Positions 24,615-34,119 of a stretch of DNA of 64,000 nucleotides are shown here, one piece after another. Within the stretch, counting starts at the first letter, position 1. Each line of letters starts with the position of its first letter. Source of the DNA: Streptomyces thermolilacinus SPC6 (GTDB taxonomy: Bacteria; Actinomycetota; Actinomycetes; Streptomycetales; Streptomycetaceae). The notes under the pieces are model-generated. The model saw nothing but the letters and a program-made list of their open reading frames with translations, was not told the DNA's origin and did no database searches. Made by a program: the position numbers and the translations under genes. The DNA is taken from assembly GCF_000478605.2 (NCBI RefSeq), contig NZ_ASHX02000001.1:4293001-4357000 (forward strand), read 5' to 3'.

Positions 24615-25682
24615 CTACCCCTCAGGGCGCGCCCAAGGCAACGGCACCGCCACCGGCCGCGAGCCTCGCGCCAGGGACTCCGCGCCCGCCACGCCCACCA
24701 GCGACGCCGCCACGGCCTGCCGTACCGGCACCAGCGGCGCCGCCCCGTGCTCCAGGGTTTCCCGGAACGCCAGCAGTACCCGTACCGTCCCCTCCGCCCC
24801 GCGCGGCACCACCTCGCCGCCGTCCAGGGTGAGCGGGGCCGGTACGCGCTCCTCGTCCCTGGCCCGCCCGTCGGGCGACGCCCACGCCTCCGTACGGACG
24901 CGCACCGACCAGGCGCGTTCACCGGGCGCGCGGACCGACTCGGCCAGCGCCTCGGCGCCCCGTACGGAGATCCAGCTCCAGTGGCTGTCCGGTTCGCCCT
25001 GGAGGAAGCCGTGCCGGGTGACGGCGAGCGCGCCGCTGGAGAGCCGGACCACCAGGACCACGGCGACGCGCGGGTCGGCCCCGTCCACCGGGAACGCCGT
25101 CACCTCCACCGGCCACGCCCCGGTGAGCGCCAGTACGGGCGACAGGGTGTGGGTGCAGTACGCGGTCGGGGCGATCCGCCCGCGCCAGTGCGACGGGTCC
25201 CGTACGAGCGCGGTGACCGCGTCAGGGGCCATGCCGTGCAGGTAGTCGGCCTCGACCAGGCTGATCCGGCCCAGCTCGCCCGCGTCGGCGGCCTCGCGGA
25301 CGAGCCGGACGTGCGGGTGGGCGACGTAGTTCTCGGCGAACGAGTACGTCGCGGTGGAGGCGTCCGCCGCCGCGACGAGCCGCGCCCCCTCGGCGGCGTC
25401 CACGCACGCGGCCGTCTCCGACAGGACGTGCACCCCGCGCTCCAGGAACGCGACCGCCTGCGGCGCGTGCCCGTCGAAGCCGCCCGCCAGCACCACCCCG
25501 TCCAGCCGGTGGTCCAGCAGCTCCCGCCACTCCTCCACCGGCGTGACGCCCGGCAGCTCCGCCCGCGCGGCCGCGCGCCGCTCCGGGTCCCGGTCGCACG
25601 CCGCCACCACGTCCAGCCCCAGCCGACGGCACCACACCGCCAGGTGAAGCCCCTGCCGCAGCCCGACCACCCCTAAGCGCAT
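24615..25682 (-). CDS. Gfo/Idh/MocA-family oxidoreductase with an early TTA codon
   Basis: A 355-residue NAD(P)-dependent oxidoreductase. The N-terminal Rossmann part starts MRLGVVGLRQG, with LDGVVLAGG and SETAACVDAAEGA, the latter replacing the usual EKP motif (Ser-Glu-Thr). The C-terminal alpha/beta domain has the YLHGMAPDAV and SHWRGRIAPTAYCTH segments. Substrate probably a sugar or inositol derivative. The third codon is TTA (Leu), rare in Streptomyces and read by the bldA tRNA, so translation may be developmentally controlled. ATG 25682 gives the conserved N-terminus. Divergent from the methyltransferase gene. Confidence 0.85.
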   Translation of the reverse strand: MRLGVVGLRQGLHLAVWCRRLGLDVVAACDRDPERRAAARAELPGVTPVEEWRELLDHRLDGVVLAGGFDGHAPQAVAFLERGVHVLSETAACVDAAEGARLVAAADASTATYSFAENYVAHPHVRLVREAADAGELGRISLVEADYLHGMAPDAVTALVRDPSHWRGRIAPTAYCTHTLSPVLALTGAWPVEVTAFPVDGADPRVAVVLVVRLSSGALAVTRHGFLQGEPDSHWSWISVRGAEALAESVRAPGERAWSVRVRTEAWASPDGRARDEERVPAPLTLDGGEVVPRGAEGTVRVLLAFRETLEHGAAPLVPVRQAVAASLVGVAGAESLARGSRPVAVPLPWARPEG

Positions 25683-25783
25683 GCCCCCATCGTGACGCAA
25701 CGCCCCCGCCCGCCCGCAACCGGATTCCTGCCCCGCCGCCCGGCCGTCCGCCCCGCCCGGGCGGGTCAACTACTGTCGCGGGC

Positions 25784-26446
25784 ATGGTCGAACACGACAC
25801 GCTCACGTCCACCCGCGCGGCCTACGACGCCGCCGCCCACACGTACGCGGAGCTGTTCCGGGGCGCGCTGCGCGACAGGCCGCTGGACCGCGCGATCCTG
25901 AGCGCCTTCGCCGAGCTGGCCCGCGCCGCCGGGGACGGCCGGGTCGCGGACCTGGGCTGCGGACCCGGCGACATCACCGCCCACCTGCACGAGCTGGGGC
26001 TTGCGGCGTTCGGTGTCGACGCCTCACCCGTGATGGTCGAGCTGGCCCGGCAGGCCTACCCCGCCCTGCGCTTCGAGGTGGGGTCGATGGCGGCGCTGGA
26101 CATCGACGACGGCGCGCTCGGCGGCGTACTGTCGCGGTGGTCCGTCATCCATATCCCGCCGCTCGAACTCCCCGCTGTTCTCGCCGAGTTCCACCGTGTA
26201 CTGGCACCGGGCGGCCACCTGCTCATCGGCTTCTCCGCGAGCGAAGGGCCGTCGCACCCGTCACAAATCTTCGACCACGCGGTCGCCCCGGCCTGCCGCT
26301 GGTGGCCCGACCACCTCGCCGCGCTGCTGGGCGAGGCCGGGCTGACGGAGGTGGCCCGCCTGGTCCGGGAGCCGCAGCCCACCGACCGGCGGCAGTTCCA
26401 GGAGGTCCATCTGCTGGCGCGCAAGGCCCCGGCGGTAGCCGCCTGA
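25784..26446 (+). CDS. Class I SAM-dependent methyltransferase
   Basis: A 220-residue methyltransferase. Motif I is VADLGCGPGDIT (SAM-binding glycine loop, about residues 54-65), followed by FGVDASPVMVELAR (acidic residue of motif II), then LSRWSVIHI and LAPGGHLLIGF for the later motifs. Similar to small-molecule methyltransferases of the UbiE/Methyltransf_11 group. Substrate not deducible. ATG 25784 follows a weak site. Its 3' end faces the kinase gene on the other strand, 33 bp away. Confidence 0.88.
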   Translation: MVEHDTLTSTRAAYDAAAHTYAELFRGALRDRPLDRAILSAFAELARAAGDGRVADLGCGPGDITAHLHELGLAAFGVDASPVMVELARQAYPALRFEVGSMAALDIDDGALGGVLSRWSVIHIPPLELPAVLAEFHRVLAPGGHLLIGFSASEGPSHPSQIFDHAVAPACRWWPDHLAALLGEAGLTEVARLVREPQPTDRRQFQEVHLLARKAPAVAA

Positions 26447-26479
26447 CCGGCCGCACGGCCCCGGCCCGGGCGCGCCGCC

Positions 26480-27487
<1,008 letters not shown>

Positions 27488-27772
27488 GCGCCCAGGCTAT
27501 TCCGCGACCGTCCACGCCCGGCCTCGACCACCCCTGGCCCTTGCCCTCGTCCCGGCCCGGGCACAGCCCCTCCGCCGGGGAGCCGTCGGCACCGTCGTAC
27601 AAGCGGTCCGCACCGACAACGGCTCCCCGGCCGGACCGCACGGACATGCCTCCGCGCCCTGATCCGCACCATGATCCGCGCGCTCCTGTCACAACCGTCC
27701 GCCGGCCGGTGTCTGATGGTCGAGCCCTGGGCCACGCCGGCCCGGGGCGTACGACGAGGAAGGGACCCGGAG

Positions 27773-28672
27773 ATGAGCGCCGACCACGCCACCAATCCCG
27801 CGACGGAGGCGTTCGTCGCCCACCGCAACCTGCTCTTCACCGTCGCGTACGAGATGCTCGGCTCGGCCGCCGACGCCGAGGACGTCCTCCAGGAGACCTG
27901 GCTCCGCTGGGTGAACGTGGACCTGGACCAGGTGGGCGACCAGCGCGGCTACCTGGTCCGCATCACGACGCGGCAGTCCCTCAACCGGCTGCGCTCACTG
28001 AGCCGCCGCAAGGAGTCGTACGTCGGCTCCTGGCTGCCCGAGCCGCTCCTCACCGCGCCGGACGTGGCCGAGGACGTCGAGCTCGCCGAGAGCGTGTCCA
28101 TGGCCATGATGCTCGTCCTCGAAACGCTGTCGCCGACCGAACGCGCCGTCTTCGTGCTGCGCGAGGTCTTCGACGTCGGGTACGAGGAGATCGCCGCCGC
28201 CGTGGACAAGAGCCCGGCGGCCGTCCGCCAGATCGCGCACCGCGCGCGCAAGCACGTCGAGGCGCGCCGCCCGCGTGAGGCGGTGTCCCCGAGGGAGACC
28301 CGGCAGGCCCTGGAGTCGCTGCGGCACGCGTTCGAGACCGGGGACCTCCAGGGCCTCCTGGACGTGCTGGCCCCCGACGTCGTCCTCGTGGGCGACGGCG
28401 GCGGCGTCAAGCGGGCCGCGCTGCGTCCGATCACCGGTGCCGAGACGGTGGCCCGCTTCATGGTCGGCCGCGCGGGCAGGCTCAAGGCCACGGTCACCAC
28501 GGTCCCCAGGCTGGTCAACGGCAACCCGGCGCTCGTGCTGTACGTGGACGGGGAGATGGACGGCGTGCTGGCGGTACGCGTCGACAACGCCCGCGTCACC
28601 GGCGTGTACTACGTCCGCAACCCGGAGAAGCTGACCCACCTCGTGTCCGAGACCCCGCTCACCCTGCGCTGA
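27773..28672 (+). CDS. ECF41-type RNA polymerase sigma factor (SigJ-like)
   Basis: A 299-residue sigma factor. Region 2 spans about residues 10-80 (VAYEMLGSAADAEDVLQETW), region 4 about 120-175 (LSPTERAVFVLREVFDVGYE then a helix-turn-helix). A SnoaL-like C-terminal extension, the ECF41 hallmark, contains DGGG (VLVGDGGGVK) and NPEKL, matching the conserved DGGGK and NPDKL motifs known to control activity in this group. ATG 27773 is preceded by AGGAAGGG. ECF41 genes usually sit beside a carboxymuconolactone-decarboxylase-like gene; here the next gene is an NTF2-like protein instead. Confidence 0.9.
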   Translation: MSADHATNPATEAFVAHRNLLFTVAYEMLGSAADAEDVLQETWLRWVNVDLDQVGDQRGYLVRITTRQSLNRLRSLSRRKESYVGSWLPEPLLTAPDVAEDVELAESVSMAMMLVLETLSPTERAVFVLREVFDVGYEEIAAAVDKSPAAVRQIAHRARKHVEARRPREAVSPRETRQALESLRHAFETGDLQGLLDVLAPDVVLVGDGGGVKRAALRPITGAETVARFMVGRAGRLKATVTTVPRLVNGNPALVLYVDGEMDGVLAVRVDNARVTGVYYVRNPEKLTHLVSETPLTLR

Positions 28673-28685
28673 CGGCGTCCCTGAA

Positions 28686-28714
28686 GGCACGGAACCCGGT
28701 GCCGGGTCCGTGCC
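28686..28714. terminator. Hairpin after the sigma factor gene
   Basis: GGCACGGAACCCGG pairs with CCGGGTCCGTGCC with one bulged A and a 2-nt loop, 14 bp after the stop codon. Confidence 0.5.
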
Positions 28715-28789
28715 CGGTGCCGGGGTCGCGTGCCGGTGCCGCCGCGCGCTCCAGGCGGCGGCACCGCTCCGGCGGTGTACGGTCGCGCC

Positions 28790-29188
28790 ATGTCCAAGAC
28801 CGAGATAGACAGGGTGACCGCCGAGTTCTTCGGGGCCTTCGACAACCGGGGCGGCAAGGTGCCCGATGTGGGGCGCATCCGCCGACTGGTCATCCCGGGG
28901 GGCGTGATCGTCGCCACGGGCCCGCAGTTCGCGGTCTACACGGTGGACGAGTTCATCGAGCCGAGGCAGCGGTGGCTCACGGACGGCCGGCTGGTCGAGT
29001 TCTCCGAATGGGAGACGTCGGAGCGTACGGAGATCGCGGGCGACATCGCGTCGCGGTTCGGCGAGTACCGCAAGGCCGGTGTCCTGGACGGGGAGCCGTT
29101 CGAGGGCGGCGGGACGAAGGCGATCCAGTTCGTCCGCACCCCGGACGGCTGGCGCATCGCGGCGTTCTCCTGGTACGACCGGCCCTGA
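28790..29188 (+). CDS. NTF2-like protein (DUF4440/SnoaL-like)
   Basis: A 132-residue small alpha+beta protein of the NTF2-like fold. It starts with the typical amphipathic helix (IDRVTAEFFGAFDN), then IRRLVIPGGVIVAT, and ends with strands IQFVRTPDGWRIAAFSWYD, the classic C-terminal pattern of this fold. Such proteins can be enzymes or binding partners; no active-site residues can be assigned. ATG 28790. The neighbouring sigma factor also carries an NTF2-like domain, but the hairpin between the genes suggests separate transcripts. Confidence 0.72.
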   Translation: MSKTEIDRVTAEFFGAFDNRGGKVPDVGRIRRLVIPGGVIVATGPQFAVYTVDEFIEPRQRWLTDGRLVEFSEWETSERTEIAGDIASRFGEYRKAGVLDGEPFEGGGTKAIQFVRTPDGWRIAAFSWYDRP

Positions 29189-29399
29189 GCACCAGGCGGG
29201 CGCGGCGGTGCCCGGCACGGTCGCCGCCCGCTCCGGGCGGCGGCGCTTCTTCCGGCTGTCGTACTGCTCCACGTGCCGCGGCCGGCACCGGCGGCGCGGC
29301 CACCCCGCCGTCCCGGCGTTCGAGACGACCCGCCAGAAAGAGGGACCGACACGTATTTCGGAGGCGGACCCCGGCGCCGCCTGCGTAGAGTCCCGACTC

Positions 29400-29912
29400 A
29401 TGACCGTGCTGTCAGGCGCCGCCGTCTCCCTTCGCCCCGCCGTGCCCGAGGACATCCCCGCCCTGGCCGCCATCCGGGCCACGTCCGAGGTGCGTGCACG
29501 GTGGAGGGGCGGCGACGACCTGGCGGCGGACATCGCGGAGGACCTGGAGGACCCCGACACCCGGTGCCTGACCGTCGAGTACGGGGAGCGGGTCATCGGC
29601 ATGATCCAGTGGTACGCGGAGGAGGAGCCGGACTACCGGCACGCCGGAATCGACCTCTTCCTCGACCCGGCCGTGCACGGCGAGGGCCTGGGCACCGACG
29701 CCGTACGGACACTGGCCCGCCACCTCATCGACGATCACGGCTACCACCGGCTGGTCATCGACCCGGCGGCGGACAACGCGGCGGCGATCCGCTGCTACGC
29801 GAAAGTCGGCTTCAAGCCGGTCGGCGTCATGAGGCAGTACGAGCGCGGAGCGGACGGCACCTGGCACGACGGCCTCCTGATGGACCTCCTGGCCGCCGAA
29901 CTGGTGCGCTGA
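29400..29912 (+). CDS. GNAT acetyltransferase, AAC(6')-like
   Basis: A 170-residue GNAT-fold N-acetyltransferase. It has VSLRPAVPEDIPALAAI at the N-terminus, GIDLFLDPAVHGEGLGTDA as the strand 4/acetyl-CoA pyrophosphate loop (with HGEGLG in place of the Q/RxxGxG/A form), and ADNAAAIRCYAKVGFKPVGV in motif B. The C-terminus YERGADGTWHDGLLMDLLA is very similar to aminoglycoside 6'-N-acetyltransferases of the AAC(6')-Ib type, so resistance is possible, though most chromosomal members have unknown substrates. ATG 29400; no operon. Confidence 0.82.
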   Translation: MTVLSGAAVSLRPAVPEDIPALAAIRATSEVRARWRGGDDLAADIAEDLEDPDTRCLTVEYGERVIGMIQWYAEEEPDYRHAGIDLFLDPAVHGEGLGTDAVRTLARHLIDDHGYHRLVIDPAADNAAAIRCYAKVGFKPVGVMRQYERGADGTWHDGLLMDLLAAELVR

Positions 29913-30262
29913 CCGCGCGGCACCTTCCCGGCTGCGGGAAGCGGAGCAGACACCGGGCCACCACCTGGTCGAGGGGCCGCGACCGGGGACGAGGCCGCAG
30001 GCCGGGCGGCGAACGGCCGACGCGGCACCTCGGCCTGACCGCCCCGCCGCGCCCGGAGCCGTACCGGCACGTCGTCGGCCCCCGGCCCAGCCTCCGCCCC
30101 GGTGCCTCGGGCCGGGCCCACGGACCCGTCCGGGTGCCAGCGCCCGGAGTCGGCACGGGCAAGGGCCGGGCTCGGCGGGCAGGGCGGCGGTCGTTCGGCC
30201 GTCGGCCGGCCCCGGTTCGATATTCAGTGGCGGACGGAGACGACGCGCACCACGATGCGGTC
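29913..30262. other. Intergenic region, nothing recognised
   Basis: About 350 bp of GC-rich DNA between the GNAT and DinB genes. No protein-like frame with proper codon bias and no clear hairpin was seen. Confidence 0.4.
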
Positions 30263-30838
30263 ATGGACTCTGGCGCGCGCGACAACGAAGCCGTGGTGAC
30301 CCGGTGGACCCCTGCCACCGTCTACCCCGACATGTGGGTCGACCCGGACGACGACCCGCGCGAGACCGAGGCGGAGACGGGCGACGAACGCGGCGCGCTG
30401 CTGGAGAGCCTGCGCCACTTCCGCCTCACCGTCGAGATGAAGTGCGCGGGCCTGGACGCCGGACAGATGGCCCGCCGCTCCGTGCCGCCGTCCACGATGT
30501 CCCTGCTCGGGCTGGTGCGGCACATGGCCGAGGACGAACGGCACTTCCGCCGGATGGCCGGTGAGGACTCGCCCAGGATCTACCGCACCGCCGAGGACCG
30601 CGACGGCGACTGGAACGGCGCGGTCGCGGACCCGGCGGTCGTGGAGGACGCCTGGCGGCGGTGGCGGGCCGAGAGCGAGGCGACGGACCGTTTCATCGCC
30701 GGCTTCGCCGACCTGGGCACGCGCACCGGAGAGGCGTCGCTGCGCGAGATCCTGGTGGCGCAGATCGCCGAGTACGCCCGGCACTGTGGCCACGCCGACC
30801 TCCTGCGCGAACGGATCGACGGCCGGGTAGGCCAGTGA
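30263..30838 (+). CDS. DinB-family (DUF664) protein
   Basis: A 191-residue four-helix-bundle protein of the DinB/DUF664 group. It has RGALLESLRHFRLTVEMKCA, then SLLGLVRHMAEDERHFRRM (the conserved His-containing helix) and LVAQIAEYARHCGHADLLRE, whose His residues form the usual metal site. Members include mycothiol- or bacillithiol-dependent transferases and hydrolases; this one may use mycothiol. ATG 30263 is used; GTG 30296 is also possible. Confidence 0.82.
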   Translation: MDSGARDNEAVVTRWTPATVYPDMWVDPDDDPRETEAETGDERGALLESLRHFRLTVEMKCAGLDAGQMARRSVPPSTMSLLGLVRHMAEDERHFRRMAGEDSPRIYRTAEDRDGDWNGAVADPAVVEDAWRRWRAESEATDRFIAGFADLGTRTGEASLREILVAQIAEYARHCGHADLLRERIDGRVGQ

Positions 30839-31033
30839 TCAGACGCCGACGCGCGTCTCCGCAGCGGCGAGGAAGTCGGCCCAGGCGGCCGGGGAGAGGG
30901 TGAGGGGTGTGATCGTGGTGTCTTTGGAGTCGCGGACGTGGACGGCGCCGGGGGCGTGGGCCACCTCTACGCAGTTGCCGCCGGCGCCATCGCTGTAGCT
31001 GCTCGTGGACCAACGCAGAGGTGTGGTGGTCAT
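30839..31033 (-). CDS. DUF397 protein
   Basis: A 64-residue DUF397 protein: RWSTSSYSDGAGGNCVEVA, then VHVRDSKD and FLAAAETRVGV, the family's standard order. It overlaps the upstream XRE regulator gene by ATGA (31030-31033), so the two are translationally coupled. In Streptomyces such pairs form WhiJ/AbaA-type loci that affect development and antibiotic production; DUF397 proteins often act with their XRE partner. Confidence 0.9.
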   Translation of the reverse strand: MTTTPLRWSTSSYSDGAGGNCVEVAHAPGAVHVRDSKDTTITPLTLSPAAWADFLAAAETRVGV

Positions 31034-31857
31034 GGCGCTCCTCGCATGTGCTCCAGCACGGCCATCGACGCCTCGGAATCGAGAGTTTGAGCCCGCATCT
31101 TGCCATAGCGCTGGTGCATCGCACCGACCTGAGCGGGGTCTGCGAAGAGGTAGCTGCAGTCGTGTGCCTCGGTGTATCCCAGCCGCTCGCGGCTGGAGGT
31201 TTCCGCGAGATACAGCGGGCCGCTCAGGCCTCCGTGCGCAGTGCGCTGCCGGGGCATGATGAGCAGCTCCACGTGGCGAAGCCGGGCGCAGCTGATGAGG
31301 TGGTCGATCAGATTCCGGGTCACCTCCGGGCCCCCAAGGCCACGCTCCAGGACGTGCTGTTCGATGATGAAGCTGAACTCGGTGTTGCCTCTTTCGCTGA
31401 GGAGTCTCTGTCGCCACAGCCGGGCCTGCACCCTGGTCTCCAGTTGGCTGTCCGACATCAGTGGCACGTGGCTGCGGTGCACTTCCCGCATGTACGGCTC
31501 GGGTTGCAACAAGCCTGGGGAGACTCGGCATTCGTACGCGTACAGCGCGAGCGCGTCCTCCTCGATGGCCGCCCACTGCTGAACCACGAGGTGAGCCCCG
31601 GCTTGCGGCGCAGATTCCCGGCCGTGGCCGTGAGGACCTTCTCCGCCAGTTCGCCGAGGACGGCCCGCCCGCATGGGAAGGTCCGGAGGCGGGAAACGCT
31701 TGCCCTGCTCGATCTTGGCGGCGATGTAGCCGGGGGAGTACTGCACCAGGATGACGGACTGCTCCTGCGTCAGCCCTGCCTCCTTGCGCAATGCCTGAAG
31801 GACCGATCCGAAGATCCTGAGCCCCTGCGGCAGTTCCGTCTGCGCGGCACCGCTCAC
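31030..31857 (-). CDS. XRE-family regulator with DUF5753 domain (WhiJ-like), locally scrambled
   Basis: An XRE helix-turn-helix protein with a C-terminal DUF5753 domain. The HTH (LRIFGSVLQALRKEAGLTQE ... PGYIAAKIEQGKRFP) is followed by the DUF5753 part (DALALYAYECRVSPGLLQPE, RVQARLWRQRLL, LIMPRQRTAHGGLSGPL, EASMAVLEHM). Between them about 28 codons (31582-31664) are in the wrong frame: the other frame reads AVLGELAEKVLTATAGNLRR, as expected. A tandem duplication of GCGG (plus strand CCGC at 31665-31672) and the loss of one base near 31580 cancel out, so the ORF stays open. GTG 31857 is chosen near the HTH; an earlier GTG at 31944 is possible. Confidence 0.75.
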   Translation of the reverse strand: MSGAAQTELPQGLRIFGSVLQALRKEAGLTQEQSVILVQYSPGYIAAKIEQGKRFPPPDLPMRAGRPRRTGGEGPHGHGRESAPQAGAHLVVQQWAAIEEDALALYAYECRVSPGLLQPEPYMREVHRSHVPLMSDSQLETRVQARLWRQRLLSERGNTEFSFIIEQHVLERGLGGPEVTRNLIDHLISCARLRHVELLIMPRQRTAHGGLSGPLYLAETSSRERLGYTEAHDCSYLFADPAQVGAMHQRYGKMRAQTLDSEASMAVLEHMRGAP

Positions 31858-32045
31858 GCCGTCGCGATTTCGTTGCCGTCCTGCGCCATCGCTGCCCGTG
31901 CCCCCGCTGGAGATCTGTGCTTCATCCGACAACGAGATCTTCACCGTCTGTGACGCATCCAGTCCAGTCGGTGAACTGGTACAGATCCCTTTGTCCTAGC
32001 GGTGTCCCTGGTGCGCGGCCTGTGCCGGGCTCCACGCTGGGCCGC

Positions 32046-32478
32046 ATGCGATCAGCTCGGGACCAACAGGCCCTTACCGAACGTGTTTTCGTCCAGCGCT
32101 TCTACTCCACCCGGCAGGGCGCCCGTCTCGCCCGGTTGCTGGCCGGGCACCAGTTGTACGTGTGGGGCATCCTGTACGGGAGTCGGCACGGGCAGGCCGT
32201 GGAGCTGGTCGTCGCGGAACTGGCCGCCAACGCGGTGCTGCACGGGTGCGTACCCGGGCCGGAACTTCGAGCTGCGGCTCGTACGGGACCCGGCCGCGCG
32301 GACCGTACGGGTCGAGGTGTCCGACACGCACCCCGGGCGCCCGGAGCGGGTCACCGCGCCGGTGGACGCCGAGGGCGGCAGGGGGTTGCTGCTCGTGGAC
32401 TCGGTGACGTCCCGCTGGGGCGTGGCCAACCGCAACGGGCCCGGCAAGACCGTGTGGGCCGAGATCGACTGCCCGTGA
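32046..32478 (+). pseudogene. HATPase-fold regulator (anti-sigma-like), frameshifted
   Basis: The divergent partner of the XRE/DUF397 pair. ATG 32046 opens RSARDQQALTERVFVQRFYS and continues to VELVVAELAANAVLHG, the N-box of a GHKL ATPase. A single extra G in the CCCGGG run (32256-32258) then breaks the frame; the rest (RNFELRLVRDPAARTVRVEV, AEGGRGLLLVDSVTSRWGVA) is in the next frame. Without the insertion the protein would be about 143 residues, like RsbW/SpoIIAB-type ATPases in AbaA-like loci. Either a real pseudogene or an assembly error. Confidence 0.7.
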
Positions 32479-32504
32479 ACCGGGGTGCGGTACCGTCCGG
32501 GCGC

Positions 32505-33206
32505 ATGACGACTGCCCGACTCGAAGCGCTGCGGGCCGAGCTGCGTGGCCTGGCCGAGCCGCGTGTGCGTGCCCAGCAGGAGCGGGTGCTGAGCCCGGCG
32601 GACGGCGACGAGCTGCTCGGGGTCAGGGTGCCGGTGATGCGCGGGCTCGCCCGGACGTACCGGGGGCTGACGCTCGACGACGTGGACGCGCTGTTGCGCA
32701 GTGGGGTGCACGAGGAGCGGTTCACGGGGCTGCTGGTGCTCGCCGAGCAGGTGCGCCGCGCCCGTGGCGGGCAGCGCGCGGCACTGGTGGAGTTCTATCT
32801 GGCGCGTACGGCCCACGTGGACAACTGGGACCTGGTGGACGGCTCGGCGCCGGTCGTGCTGGGGCCGTGGCTGCTGGAGGAGCCGACGTCGGCGCACCTG
32901 CTGGACCGGCTGTCGGGCTCGGCCTCCGTGTGGGACCGGCGGATCGCCGTGGTGGCGACGCTGGCGCTGATCCGCGCCGGGGCGTACGAGCCGACGTTCG
33001 CCCTGGTGCTCGCGCTCCGCCGGGACCCGGAGCCCATGGTCCACAAGGCGCTGGGGTGGATGCTGCGGGAGATCAGCCGCCACGACGAGCGGGCGGTGGT
33101 CGCGTTCCTGGACCGGCACGCCACCGAGCTGCCGCGCATCACCGTGCGCCACGCGACCGAGCGGCTGGCGCCACAGGAGCGGGCGCGGTTCGTGCGCCGC
33201 CGCTAG
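32505..33206 (+). CDS. DNA alkylation repair protein (AlkD-like)
   Basis: A 233-residue all-helical HEAT-like repeat protein of the AlkD/AlkC type. Typical runs are HEERFTGLLVLAEQVRRA, ARTAHVDNWDLVDGSAP, SVWDRRIAVVATLALIR and MVHKALGWMLREISRHD. The NWDLVD and W-D-R-R segments correspond to the DNA-binding concave face that removes cationic alkylated bases. ATG 32505 lies 26 bp after the HATPase stop, so both may share a transcript. Its 3' end overlaps the convergent flavin reductase by 4 bp. Confidence 0.88.
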   Translation: MTTARLEALRAELRGLAEPRVRAQQERVLSPADGDELLGVRVPVMRGLARTYRGLTLDDVDALLRSGVHEERFTGLLVLAEQVRRARGGQRAALVEFYLARTAHVDNWDLVDGSAPVVLGPWLLEEPTSAHLLDRLSGSASVWDRRIAVVATLALIRAGAYEPTFALVLALRRDPEPMVHKALGWMLREISRHDERAVVAFLDRHATELPRITVRHATERLAPQERARFVRRR

Positions 33207-33967
33207 CGAGGTGCGTACGGGCCATGCCCGGGTCGAGCGGACCGCTCCGCTGCCCTTCCTTCCGCGGTTGACGTCCCGGTCCGTCCCGGGCGGTGTCCGC
33301 CCGGCCGGTCGAGTGGGAGGCCCGGCCGGACGTCGCGCGGGGTCTCGGAGAAACCGCTGTGGCCCAGTTCGGGGCCGAGGCCGAAGTAGTGCCGGAAGTT
33401 GTAGATCAGCGGACTCCACGCGGCCGGGTCGATGTGCTGGGTCCCCGGCACCACCAGGCGTGCGTCGGCGTGCACCTTCAGCACCCGCGCCTCGACGATC
33501 AGGAACTCTCCCGCGCTGTCGGGGGCGACCCGCGCGGCCCGTGCCTCCAGCTGGATCGGGCACTCCGCCACCCGCGGCGGGCGCACCGCGTGCGACGGCA
33601 GCTCCTGGAAGCCGCCCGCCGAGAACTTGTCCGGCTCGTAGCGGACCGGCCGTCCGCCGGGCACCGCCCCCGAAGGCCGCCCGGTCAGCCTGCCCAGCCG
33701 CTCCACGGCCGCCCACTGCCCGGGTTCGGGCAGGCTGAGGACCAGCTCCGGCCGGGCCGCCAGGTTCGTACCGGTCCGGCCGTATCGTGACAGCCCCAGC
33801 ACGACCACCTGGCCGAGCGCCCACGCCGACGAGATCGGCGCGAGGTTGAAGGTGCCGTCGGGGTTCTCGGTGGTCACGAGCGCGACGGGCGTGCCGAAAT
33901 AGAGGATGCTCGGCGTGATGGTCAGGTGGTCGTCGGTGTGTGTGGTCGTGTGTGGTGCGGTTCGCAT
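33203..33967 (-). CDS. Flavin reductase-like FMN-binding protein
   Basis: A 254-residue protein of the flavin-reductase-like (split-barrel) family. It opens TITPSILYFGTPVALVTTEN and NLAPISSAWALGQVVVLGL, the usual FMN-contact region, then RTGTNLAARPELVLSLPEP, with the C-terminal WSPLIYNFRHYFGLG. Members bind FMN and act as flavin reductases or oxidoreductases of unknown substrate. ATG 33967. The basic C-terminal tail (about 30 residues) is likely unstructured. Confidence 0.82.
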   Translation of the reverse strand: MRTAPHTTTHTDDHLTITPSILYFGTPVALVTTENPDGTFNLAPISSAWALGQVVVLGLSRYGRTGTNLAARPELVLSLPEPGQWAAVERLGRLTGRPSGAVPGGRPVRYEPDKFSAGGFQELPSHAVRPPRVAECPIQLEARAARVAPDSAGEFLIVEARVLKVHADARLVVPGTQHIDPAAWSPLIYNFRHYFGLGPELGHSGFSETPRDVRPGLPLDRPGGHRPGRTGTSTAEGRAAERSARPGHGPYAPR

Positions 33968-34119
33968 GCGACGACCGTAGGGAGGCGACCGTTCGGGGGG
34001 AGCCGAACCGTCGGCGTGGGAGGCCGCGCGCCGGGCCTGCCGGTCAGGACCGGCCACCCGCCCGGGAGGGGGCTTCGGGCGGGCCGGCCCGAGAGGGGCC
34101 GCCGCCCCGGGTGCGGGCG

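Noticed and set aside
29400..29912. Calling the GNAT gene a proven aminoglycoside resistance gene
   Set aside because: The C-terminus resembles AAC(6')-type enzymes, but chromosomal GNATs of this kind mostly have other or unknown substrates, and the APH-type kinase nearby is in another orientation and unit.
32505..33206. Reading the HATPase fragment and AlkD-like gene as one fused protein
   Set aside because: The open frame that joins them exists only because of the frameshift; the AlkD-like gene has its own ATG at 32505 and a full-length domain.
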